Positions 18,501 to 24,845 of a stretch of DNA of 25,429 bases are shown here, one piece after another. The position numbers and the translations under genes were made by a program. The notes under the pieces were generated by a model. It did no database searches. It was given only the letters and a program-made list of their open reading frames with translations, and was not told the DNA's origin. Source of the stretch: Gammaproteobacteria bacterium. Lineage in GTDB: Bacteria; Pseudomonadota; Gammaproteobacteria; Steroidobacterales; Rariloculaceae. Each line of letters starts with the position of its first letter. Position 1 is the first letter of the stretch. The DNA lies in NCBI GenBank assembly GCA_016927175.1, contig JAFGNC010000305.1, positions 1 through 25,429 on the forward strand, in the 5' to 3' direction.

Positions 18501-18580
18501 AAAAATTTTGCGCGTTTTTTAGCCGGTGCCGGGCTCCGGCGCGACACAATGCCGCCGATCCCGCCAGCGAAGAGAGCATT
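18501..18580. promoter_or_regulatory. Shared regulatory region between kdpD-like gene and trkH
   Basis: This 80-bp spacer between divergent starts begins with an AT-rich patch, AAAAATTTTGCGCGTTTTTTA (18501-18521), unlike the GC-rich surroundings. KdpE sites in Escherichia coli are T-rich, so the patch is a candidate KdpE-type operator serving both directions; this is inference. A GC dyad (GCCGG/CCGGC near 18522-18541) follows. No convincing -35/-10 pair could be placed. Confidence 0.45.
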
Positions 18581-20026
18581 TTGCAGCTTACGGTCATCGT
18601 CCGCACGCTCGGACTGCTGTTCGTGCTGTTCAGCACGACGCTGCTGCCGCCGCTGCTGCTCGCCCTGTGGGACGCAGACGGGGAGGCGACGCACTTCTCG
18701 TTCACGTTCGCGATCGCGCTGACGGCCGGGCTGGCCCTGTGGTTCCCGTTCCGCCGCGTTCCCGCCACGATCCGGACCCGTGACGGATTCGCGATCGTCG
18801 CGTTTCTGTGGACGGCGATGAGCGTCCTCGGCAGCGTGCCGTTCATGCTCGCCCTCGACCTGTCGTTTCCCGAGGCGCTGTTCGAATCGGCGTCCGGCTA
18901 CACGACGACCGGCTCGACCGTCGTTGACGGGCTGGATGCGCTGCCCCGGTCGATACTGCTCTACCGGCAGGAGCTGCAGTGGCTCGGCGGGATAGGCGTC
19001 ATCGTGCTGGCCGTCGCTCTGTTGCCGATGCTCGGCATCGGCGGCATGCAGCTGTTCAAGGCGGAAGTGCCGGGACCTTTCAAGGACGAGCGTATGAGCC
19101 CGCGCATCGCCCGCAGCGCACGCAGCCTGTCGGTCGTCTACGTCGTGCTGACCCTGCTGTGCGCGTTCTGCTTCTGGCTCGCGGGCATGGAGCCGTTCGA
19201 CGCAGTGGCGCACAGTCTCAGCACGCTGTCGACCGGAGGATACTCGACCCACGACGCGAGCCTCGCCTACTTCGAGAGTCCGGCGGTCGAGGCCGTTGCC
19301 GTGTTCTTCATGCTGGTCGGCGGCATCAGCTTCAGCGTGCACTTCGTCGTCTGGCGAACGGCCCGGATCAGCACGTACCTGAGCGACACGCAGACCCGCG
19401 CATTCCTGCTGACGGTGGCTGGCCTGACGCTGTTTGCGGCGTTTCTGCTGTACCGGAGCGGCTTTCAGAGCGAACCGGTCCAGGCCTTCCGCTACGCGAT
19501 ATTCCAGGTCGTGTCCGTCATCACGACGACGGGATTCGGCATCACCGACTTTTCCGAGTGGTCGCTGTCGCTGCCCGTGCTGCTGATATTCTCGAGCTTC
19601 GTCGGCGGCGCAGCAGGCTCCACGTCCGGCGGGATCAAGATGATCCGCTTCGTGATCCTCGGCAAGCAGGCGTCGGTGCACGTGCACCGCCTGATTCACC
19701 CCCGCGCCCTGATACCGATCAGGGTCGACCGCCGTGTCGTCAGCGACTCCGTGATCAACGGCATGTGGGGATTCTTTGCCATCTACGTCGGCGTGTTCGC
19801 GCTGTTCATGATCGCGCTGATGATGGACGGTATGGATCAGGTGACGGCGTTCGGGGCCGTCGCCACGTGCCTGAACAACCTCGGACCCGGGCTCGGCGAC
19901 GTCGCGCTGAACTTCATCGGCGTCAGCGACGTCAGCAAGCTCTTGCTCGTTCTGGCGATGCTGCTCGGCCGGCTCGAGATCTTCACCTTCCTGGTTCTGC
20001 TGACGCCGGCGTTCTGGCGACGCTGA
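18581..20026 (+). CDS. trkH: TrkH-family potassium uptake protein
   Basis: The 481-residue membrane protein shows the four pore loops of the TrkH/KtrB superfamily: SGYTTTGSTVV (about 106-116), LSTGGYSTHDAS, ITTTGFGITDFSEWS, and CLNNLGPGLG near the C-terminus. The gating-loop sequence GGAAGSTSGGIKMIRF is also present. The start region QLTVIVRTLGLLFVLFSTT is typical for the family, which supports the TTG start at 18581 despite only a weak AAGAGAG-like ribosome site. TrkH forms the K+-conducting dimer and normally works with the cytosolic NAD/ATP-binding TrkA, not present in this window. Divergence from a KdpDE-like pair suggests that two-component system controls it. Confidence 0.94.
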   Translation: MQLTVIVRTLGLLFVLFSTTLLPPLLLALWDADGEATHFSFTFAIALTAGLALWFPFRRVPATIRTRDGFAIVAFLWTAMSVLGSVPFMLALDLSFPEALFESASGYTTTGSTVVDGLDALPRSILLYRQELQWLGGIGVIVLAVALLPMLGIGGMQLFKAEVPGPFKDERMSPRIARSARSLSVVYVVLTLLCAFCFWLAGMEPFDAVAHSLSTLSTGGYSTHDASLAYFESPAVEAVAVFFMLVGGISFSVHFVVWRTARISTYLSDTQTRAFLLTVAGLTLFAAFLLYRSGFQSEPVQAFRYAIFQVVSVITTTGFGITDFSEWSLSLPVLLIFSSFVGGAAGSTSGGIKMIRFVILGKQASVHVHRLIHPRALIPIRVDRRVVSDSVINGMWGFFAIYVGVFALFMIALMMDGMDQVTAFGAVATCLNNLGPGLGDVALNFIGVSDVSKLLLVLAMLLGRLEIFTFLVLLTPAFWRR

Positions 20027-20054
20027 TGCCGCTGCGGGCGCGCATCCGCGCGGC

Positions 20055-20080
20055 GAGCCCTCCGCGTTCGGCCGGGGCTC
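20055..20080. terminator. Weak hairpin between convergent trkH and oxyR
   Basis: GAGCCC (20055-20060) and GGGCTC (20075-20080) can form a 6-bp stem with a 14-nt loop in the 60-bp gap between the two stop codons. It has no T-run. Confidence 0.3.
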
Positions 20081-20086
20081 GAACGT

Positions 20087-21019
20087 TCAGCGGCTCCCGT
20101 CCTTCCGGTGCTCGGCGATGAACTCGCCGAGCATCCGAAACTCGTCCTGCCGCGCGCTGCCGCGGCGCCAGATCAGGCCGATGCTGCGGTAGTTGTTGTC
20201 GCTGAGCGGATAGGTCTTGACCTGCGTGTTCTGCAGCATGGCCGACCCTTCGGCCATCTCCGGCAGGAACGTGATGCCGAGATCGGCATCGACCATCTCG
20301 ATCAGCGTCAGGAGGCTCGAAGCCGAGAAAGCGCTCATCTTCTCGGGGTCGCGCATCCGGCACGCGTCGATCGCGTGCTCGCGCATGCAGTGCCCTTCGC
20401 GCAGCAACAGCACCGTGCCCGGCTCGAGCCGGTCGAAGCGGTAGTGGGCCGGATCGACGAGCGCCGTGCCTTCCCGCACGGCCAGCCTGAACCGGTCGCG
20501 GAACAGCACCATCTGCTCGACGCCCGGCAACTCGTAAGGCAGCGCCAGCAGCACGAGGTCGAGCGTCCCCTCCATCAGCTGCTCGTAGAGACGCTGGGTC
20601 TGGTCCTCGTGCAGGAAGAGCTTCAGCTCCGGGAACGCCTCTCGGACCGCCGGCAGCACCTGCGGCAGCAGGAACGGGGCGATCGTCGGGATGATGCCGA
20701 GCTGCAGCGGCCCGTGCAGCGGACGGTTCTCGCTGCGGGCGACGTCGGCGAGCGCGCGCAGATCCTGCAGACACCGCTTCGCGAGCGCCGCGACTTCCTT
20801 GCCGGTGGCCGTGATCGTGACCTTGCGGTTGGTCCTGTCGACGAGGTTGGCGTCGAGCAGCGTCTCGAGCTCGCGGATCGCGACGCTGAAGGCCGACTGC
20901 GACACGTTGCACTGCGCGGCCGCGCGGCCGAAATGCTTGTGCTCCGCCAGGGCCACGAAGTAGCGCAGCTGCTTGACGGTAGGCAGGTGGACGGGCGGCG
21001 CAGTGGGCATCGATACCAT
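20087..21019 (-). CDS. oxyR: OxyR hydrogen-peroxide-sensing LysR-family regulator
   Basis: The 310-residue protein has a LysR helix-turn-helix (about 14-72, YFVALAEHKHFGRAAAQCNVSQ). Its effector domain carries the OxyR redox pair Cys211 and Cys220 in EGHCMREHAIDACR, spaced nine residues apart as are Cys199 and Cys208 in Escherichia coli OxyR. Oxidation of that pair by H2O2 to a disulfide switches DNA binding and activates antioxidant genes. The divergent neighbour is dps, a classical OxyR target, 106 bp away. A second in-frame ATG at 21010 is possible, and neither has a strong ribosome site. The N-terminal extension before the HTH is a few residues longer than in E. coli. Confidence 0.93.
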   Translation of the reverse strand: MVSMPTAPPVHLPTVKQLRYFVALAEHKHFGRAAAQCNVSQSAFSVAIRELETLLDANLVDRTNRKVTITATGKEVAALAKRCLQDLRALADVARSENRPLHGPLQLGIIPTIAPFLLPQVLPAVREAFPELKLFLHEDQTQRLYEQLMEGTLDLVLLALPYELPGVEQMVLFRDRFRLAVREGTALVDPAHYRFDRLEPGTVLLLREGHCMREHAIDACRMRDPEKMSAFSASSLLTLIEMVDADLGITFLPEMAEGSAMLQNTQVKTYPLSDNNYRSIGLIWRRGSARQDEFRMLGEFIAEHRKDGSR

Positions 21020-21026
21020 TTACCGG

Positions 21027-21054
21027 GTGGAATGCTGCGTTGTAAACATTCTAC
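21027..21054. promoter_or_regulatory. Imperfect dyad, candidate OxyR operator
   Basis: GTGGAATG (21027-21034) and CATTCTAC (21047-21054) are inverted repeats matching at 7 of 8 positions with a 12-bp spacer. They start 7 bp upstream of the oxyR ATG and end 23 bp before the dps -10 box. The GTGG/CTAC ends loosely resemble the ATAG/CTAT half-sites of OxyR targets. Position and symmetry suit a LysR-type site controlling both genes. Confidence 0.5.
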
Positions 21055-21077
21055 TTAACGGATTGGACCCGGGTGCC

Positions 21078-21083
21078 TATACT
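21078..21083 (+). promoter_or_regulatory. dps promoter -10 box
   Basis: TATACT is a good -10 hexamer 42 bp before the dps start. No good -35 lies at 16-18 bp; the best is TTAACG at 21054-21059. A weak -35 is expected for an activator-dependent promoter, which fits OxyR control. Confidence 0.5.
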
Positions 21084-21125
21084 GGAGTTCATACCGTTGT
21101 AGCAAAGGGCGAACGGGAGATCATC

Positions 21126-21596
21126 ATGACTATCGACATCGGCATTCCCGCACAGAATCGGCAGCAGATCGCGGAGGGGCTGTCACGTCTGCTCGCGGAC
21201 AGCTACACGCTGTATCTGAAGACGCACAACTACCACTGGAACGTCACAGGTCCGATGTTCAACACGCTGCACACGATGTTCGAGGCCCAGTACACGGAGC
21301 TGGCCGCGGCGGTCGACGAGATCGCGGAGCGAATCCGCGCGCTGGACCACCCGGCCCCCGGCTCCTACAAGGCGTTCGCGAAGCTGACGTCGATCGAGGA
21401 GGAGGAGGGCGCGCCGTCGGCAGAGGAGATGATAAAGAAGCTCGTGCTCGGTCAGGAAGCGGTCGCCCGCACGGCGCGAGAAGTCTTTCCCCTCGCGGAC
21501 GAGGCGCACGACGAGCCGACGGCGGATCTGCTGACGCAGCGCATGCAGGTCCACGAGAAGAACGCCTGGATGCTGCGCAGCATGCTGCAGAGCTGA
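21126..21596 (+). CDS. dps: Dps-family DNA-protection/ferroxidase protein
   Basis: The 156-residue protein has the Dps four-helix ferritin-like layout with the inter-subunit ferroxidase set: His37 in THNYHWNV, His49 in LHTMFE, Glu53, Asp64 and Glu68 in AAVDEIAERI. The spacing matches Listeria Dps (His31, His43, Asp47, Asp58, Glu62), with Glu53 in place of Asp47. Dodecameric Dps oxidises Fe(II) with H2O2 and stores iron, limiting hydroxyl-radical damage. The N-terminus is short and lacks a Lys-rich tail, so direct DNA binding may be weak. The ATG is chosen for GGGAGA five bases upstream; the frame is open further upstream, but that part overlaps the promoter. It is divergent from oxyR. Confidence 0.95.
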   Translation: MTIDIGIPAQNRQQIAEGLSRLLADSYTLYLKTHNYHWNVTGPMFNTLHTMFEAQYTELAAAVDEIAERIRALDHPAPGSYKAFAKLTSIEEEEGAPSAEEMIKKLVLGQEAVARTAREVFPLADEAHDEPTADLLTQRMQVHEKNAWMLRSMLQS

Positions 21597-21603
21597 CGTG
21601 AGC

Positions 21604-21629
21604 GCGGCGCCGCCGCGCGCCGGCGCCGC
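21604..21629 (+). terminator. Hairpin after dps
   Basis: GCGGCGCCG (21604-21612) and CGGCGCCGC (21621-21629) form a perfect 9-bp stem with an 8-nt loop, 7 bp after the dps stop and before the convergent DUF4404 gene. It is followed by AACGGCGGCGTTT, only a short T-run. Confidence 0.55.
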
Positions 21630-21656
21630 AACGGCGGCGTTTACACGGCCGCGGCG

Positions 21657-21911
21657 TTACAGGCCGATCTTGGCCAGCGTGTCGGTGACCTCGCTCAACA
21701 GGCGCGCGAAGCTCGGGTGCTCGGCCTCGAAGCGGACCGCGGCGCCTTCGATCCGGCCGCGCACGGTATCGTCTGAGCCGCCTTCGAGCACCTGCTCGAT
21801 GTCGCGCGCCACTTCTTCCAGCATCGACCTCGTGTCGGCGTCGAGCGTCTGCGTCGACGACAGCTCCGCGTGAAGCTGATCCAGGTGTTGTCGCAATGTT
21901 TCTCGGGACAC
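21657..21911 (-). CDS. DUF4404-family small protein
   Basis: From GTG 21911 the protein is 84 residues, predicted almost wholly helical and acidic (SRETLRQHLDQLHAEL at the start, VTDTLAKIGL at the end). Size and pattern match DUF4404 proteins, small cytosolic helical proteins of unknown function in gammaproteobacteria. The start is set by GAGGA (21922-21918) six bases upstream. The frame stays open to 22157, but that extension is not typical of the family and overlaps the upstream divergent gene. It converges on dps. Confidence 0.82.
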   Translation of the reverse strand: MSRETLRQHLDQLHAELSSTQTLDADTRSMLEEVARDIEQVLEGGSDDTVRGRIEGAAVRFEAEHPSFARLLSEVTDTLAKIGL

Positions 21912-22053
21912 CGATGTTCCTCGTGAGCCGCTCGGCCGGCGATCGGCTCCGCTTGATGGGTCGTCTGCGCGCGTCGTCCGTGCGAGCCGTCTGCGCGCGT
22001 GCGCCGCGTCAGGGTATCCTACATGGGCCCAGGCCGCTGATCGACATTGCGCC

Positions 22054-22332
22054 ATGAACAGGTCCGCGCTACCCCAACCTCCGAGCGAACGGCCGAAGCG
22101 GCAGCCGGTGTGGATCGCCGCAGGATTCCTCGCCGCATTCGCGGCCACGATTGCCACGGTGGTGCTGACGGGGCTCTTCGTGCGAGCGCCCGGCGACGTC
22201 GAAGGCGCGGCGGAGGACGAGCGGGCCGCTGCGCCGCCGACGGATGCCGCGGACGACGTCGGCTCGTCGAGCTCGCCCGCCGGAGAAGACGCGCCGCAGC
22301 CGCGCGAAGAAGGTCCGCAGGCAGCTCAGTAG
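22054..22332 (+). CDS. Small single-pass membrane protein, unknown function
   Basis: The 92-residue protein has a Pro/Arg-rich start, one hydrophobic helix at about residues 19-43 (VWIAAGFLAAFAATIATVV), then an acidic, Ala/Pro/Ser-rich tail of about 50 residues. A positive N-terminus before the helix suggests an inside-N, outside-C inner-membrane topology. I recognise no family. No clear ribosome site precedes the ATG. Its stop codon overlaps the end of the opposite TonB-domain gene by 7 bp. Length and the clear helix make it plausible, but codon bias in so GC-rich a genome could also leave such a frame open by chance. Confidence 0.6.
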   Translation: MNRSALPQPPSERPKRQPVWIAAGFLAAFAATIATVVLTGLFVRAPGDVEGAAEDERAAAPPTDAADDVGSSSSPAGEDAPQPREEGPQAAQ

Positions 22333-23441
22333 GATCGAGCGACCACGAGGCTGCTGCGCCCCTGCGGGTTCACGCTCGCGAGCTGCCTGTCGACGGAGCG
22401 CGTCCACTGCCGCGCGGCGGATCGACAGGCTTCGTCGTCGAACGCGCACGCGAGCCACCAGTATTCCGCATTCGGCGCGCGCGACATGAAGAAACGGTCC
22501 GCGAAGGTGTGGGACTGCAGCGCATCGCCGCTCTCGAGCATCGCCGTCGTGCCGACGCGCTCGTCGCCGCCCGGCACGAGCACGGTGCGCTGCTGCTCGG
22601 ACGTCGTGCAGACCCAGCGCCCGCGGTACTCCTCGGCGCCCTCGGCGCAGCCGTAGACCATGATCGGCACATCGCACGCGTTCAGCAGCCCCACTTCGAC
22701 GAGCCCGCCGTAGTCGAACCGCGAGCCCTGCCGCACGCAGTCGTTGCGTGCGCCTTCGTCGTTGCGCCGGACGGCGGCCGGCGCGGCCGTCGCCGCCGCG
22801 GCGGCAGGCGCCGCGCGGAACTCGATTCTCTCGGTGACCGTCGTCGGGTCGCGGCCGGGTTCCTGCGGATAGCGCCAGCGCCTGACGGCCGCGAGCGCCG
22901 CCTGGTCGAACACGTCGGGCGGCTGCGCGGCCGCCACCGACGCCTCCTGCACTTCGCCGCGCGGGCCGACCGTGACCTCGACGTCGACATAGCCTTCCGC
23001 GCCGCGGGCGCCTTCGGGATAGGCGGGCGGCACCTCGATCAGCGCCTGCAGGCCGTCCGCGTCCGCGGCGTCATCGGAGGCGTCGCCGTCCGCGCGCTGC
23101 CCCGGCCCCGGACGGGCCGTCGCGCCGCCGTCCTGCGCCGTATCGCGGCACACGGCGCAGCTCTGAATCAGCACGCGCGGCGCCGCGGCGCCGGGAACCC
23201 ACGGCTGGCGGTCCTCGCCTTCGACCGCGAGCGATACGAACGGCTGGCCGTCCACGAAGTAGTCGACGCGCGCGCACTGCTGCGTGTCCGTCGTGACCTC
23301 GACCCAGCTGCCTCGCACGTCGACGCTCGCCGTGCACGTGTCGACGACGCTCGTGCAGTCGCAGCGGAATTGCGCGAAGGCCGGCGCCGAGAACCCCGCC
23401 AGCGTCAGGATCGAGATCGGCAGCGTATGACGAAGTGGCAT
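22326..23441 (-). CDS. Exported cysteine-rich protein with an internal TonB C-terminal domain
   Basis: The 371-residue protein starts with a cleavable-looking signal peptide (ILTLAGFSAPAFA, likely cut near 23/24). A Cys-rich N-terminal part follows (Cys27, 29, 36, 56, 95, 98), then a TonB C-terminal domain at about 138-210 (PPAYPEGARGAEGYVDVEVTV ... AALAAVRRWRYPQEP, shown in part: YVDVEVTVGPRGEV). After an Ala/Pro linker comes a C-terminal part with six more cysteines (235, 256, 265, 278, 332, 339). Twelve cysteines in an exported protein suggest disulfides. Classical TonB has an N-terminal anchor and its domain at the very end, so this one is probably not an ordinary energy transducer. GGGGGA precedes the ATG by seven bases. 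It follows another TonB-domain gene by 138 bp. Confidence 0.8.
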   Translation of the reverse strand: MPLRHTLPISILTLAGFSAPAFAQFRCDCTSVVDTCTASVDVRGSWVEVTTDTQQCARVDYFVDGQPFVSLAVEGEDRQPWVPGAAAPRVLIQSCAVCRDTAQDGGATARPGPGQRADGDASDDAADADGLQALIEVPPAYPEGARGAEGYVDVEVTVGPRGEVQEASVAAAQPPDVFDQAALAAVRRWRYPQEPGRDPTTVTERIEFRAAPAAAAATAAPAAVRRNDEGARNDCVRQGSRFDYGGLVEVGLLNACDVPIMVYGCAEGAEEYRGRWVCTTSEQQRTVLVPGGDERVGTTAMLESGDALQSHTFADRFFMSRAPNAEYWWLACAFDDEACRSAARQWTRSVDRQLASVNPQGRSSLVVARSY

Positions 23442-23549
23442 CGTTACGTCCCCCGGGAATAGGCGCCTCGCCGTAGTAGTCCCCGAGACTGTATCTCAAC
23501 GCGCGCCACCCGTCAGTTCCGGGCGATTGCCGAACGATTATGTTCAACG

Positions 23550-23572
23550 CGGCCGCCCGCGGACTGCGGCCG
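23550..23572 (-). terminator. Hairpin between the two TonB-domain genes
   Basis: CGGCCGC (23572-23566 on the minus strand) pairs with GCGGCCG (23556-23550) around a 9-nt loop, just after the stop codon of the upstream TonB/TPR gene. It is followed on that strand by CGTTGAAC, with no T-run. It may only reduce read-through. Confidence 0.4.
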
Positions 23573-23579
23573 GCGGCGG

Positions 23580-24845
23580 TTACTGGACCTCGAAACGGAT
23601 GGTCGTGTAGGTCCGCTGCTCGATCGGCTGATCCAGGAAGATCTTCGGCTCGAACCGCCACTGCTCCACGGCCTCGATCGCCTCGTCGCGGAAGTAATTG
23701 TTGTGCGAGGCGTCGGTCACGACGATGTTGCGGGTCGTGCCGTCGCGGCCGACCGTGAACTCGAGATCGACCCAGCCGTTCAGCTCGCGCTGCAGCGCGC
23801 GCAACGGGTACTCGGGGGCCGCGTACTCGATGATCGTCAGCTCGGAGGCCGGCAGGCGCTTCGCCGATTCGATGTCGATCAGCTGGTCGTGCAGCAGCGC
23901 CCGCACGCCGGCAACCGCGTCGCCGTCCACGGCTAGCAGCTCGGCCTCCTCGACCCAGATCTCGGCCGCTTCGGTGTCTCGCGTGCCGAGCGCCTGCTCG
24001 GCGCGCGCCAGGAACTCGCCGAAGAGGCTCTGCCGTGCCTCGAGCGTCCGCTCGTGCTCCGGATCGATCGACGTCAGCACGTCGAGGAAGTGCTTCGCGC
24101 TCGCGTCCGTGGGCGTCAGCAGACGGTTCGCATCGAGCGCGGCCGCGAAAGCTTCGTGCGCGTCGGCGAGGGGGTCCGCCGGGGCCTCGTCCTGCCCCGG
24201 CTCCCCGGACGCGGGCTCAGTCTGCTCGTCCGCAGTCTGCGGCGCGTCTTCCAGCGGCTCCTGCCCTTCCTCTTCCGTCGGCGGCGCGACGGCCAGCTCC
24301 GGCTCGGCCCCTTCGCGCGGCGCAAGCTCGTTCAGCCGGATCTCGAGATCGTTGGCGCCCGGATGCACCGGAATCGCGGTGCGGATCCGGGCCACGGTCG
24401 CGCGGACGTCGTCGAAGCGGCCCTGCTCGAGCGCAGCCTGCCCGCGGCGGACGAGCTCGGCGGCGATCGTCTCGAGGCCTTTCCTGGCCTCGGGATCGTC
24501 GGGGGAGCTCTCGAGCGCCTTCCGGTACAGCGCCCAGGCGCTGTAATCCTCGGGCTCGACGAGCATTCCCGCCTCGTACGCGAGCCGCGCCATGCGCAGC
24601 GGGTCGTCCTGGAGCGAGGAGCCGATCTGCACCTGGCTCTGCGGTGCGCGCGAGGCACCGGCGGCGGGCGCGGGCTCGGCCGGAGCCGATACGGAGTCGA
24701 GCTCGTCGAGCGCGGATTCGGTGTCCGTGCCGGCCCACGGCTTCGCGAGCACCAGCCACGTCACGCCCATGCCGACGACCAGCGCCCCGGCCAGCCAGAG
24801 CAGGGTGTCGCTTTGTCCGCTCGACTGCTCCGAGTTGCCGCTCAT
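23580..24845 (-). CDS. Membrane-anchored TPR-like protein with C-terminal TonB domain
   Basis: From ATG 24845 the protein is 421 residues. One membrane helix lies at about 14-36 (LLWLAGALVVGMGVTWLVLA). A helical, TPR-like region follows (about 75-170, with ALYRKALESSPDDPEARKGL). Then come an acidic Glu/Pro/Gln linker (about 175-230) and a second helical block (about 235-335). A TonB C-terminal domain ends the protein (about 340-421, PEYPLRALQRELNGWVDLEF ... VEQWRFEPK). The anchor and terminal domain fit an energy-transducer-like architecture, but the Pro/Lys-rich TonB spacer is replaced by helical repeats. ATG 24845 overlaps the upstream stop as ATGA. A TTG at 24857 is the alternative; the GAGGAGG at 24866-24860 is badly spaced for both. 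Confidence 0.82.
   Translation of the reverse strand: MSGNSEQSSGQSDTLLWLAGALVVGMGVTWLVLAKPWAGTDTESALDELDSVSAPAEPAPAAGASRAPQSQVQIGSSLQDDPLRMARLAYEAGMLVEPEDYSAWALYRKALESSPDDPEARKGLETIAAELVRRGQAALEQGRFDDVRATVARIRTAIPVHPGANDLEIRLNELAPREGAEPELAVAPPTEEEGQEPLEDAPQTADEQTEPASGEPGQDEAPADPLADAHEAFAAALDANRLLTPTDASAKHFLDVLTSIDPEHERTLEARQSLFGEFLARAEQALGTRDTEAAEIWVEEAELLAVDGDAVAGVRALLHDQLIDIESAKRLPASELTIIEYAAPEYPLRALQRELNGWVDLEFTVGRDGTTRNIVVTDASHNNYFRDEAIEAVEQWRFEPKIFLDQPIEQRTYTTIRFEVQ

Noticed and set aside
17725..18846. 373-codon minus-strand frame spanning the kdpD start and trkH
   Set aside because: It crosses the divergent promoter region and overlaps two well-supported genes in other frames.
20973..21125. 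Upstream extension of dps in the same frame
   Set aside because: It would include the -10 box and the dyad and add 51 residues foreign to Dps. The ATG at 21126 has a GGGAGA site.
21912..22157. N-terminal extension of the DUF4404 protein
   Set aside because: The GTG at 21911 has a well-placed GAGGA site and gives the normal family length. The extension is Arg/Ser-rich and overlaps the divergent gene.
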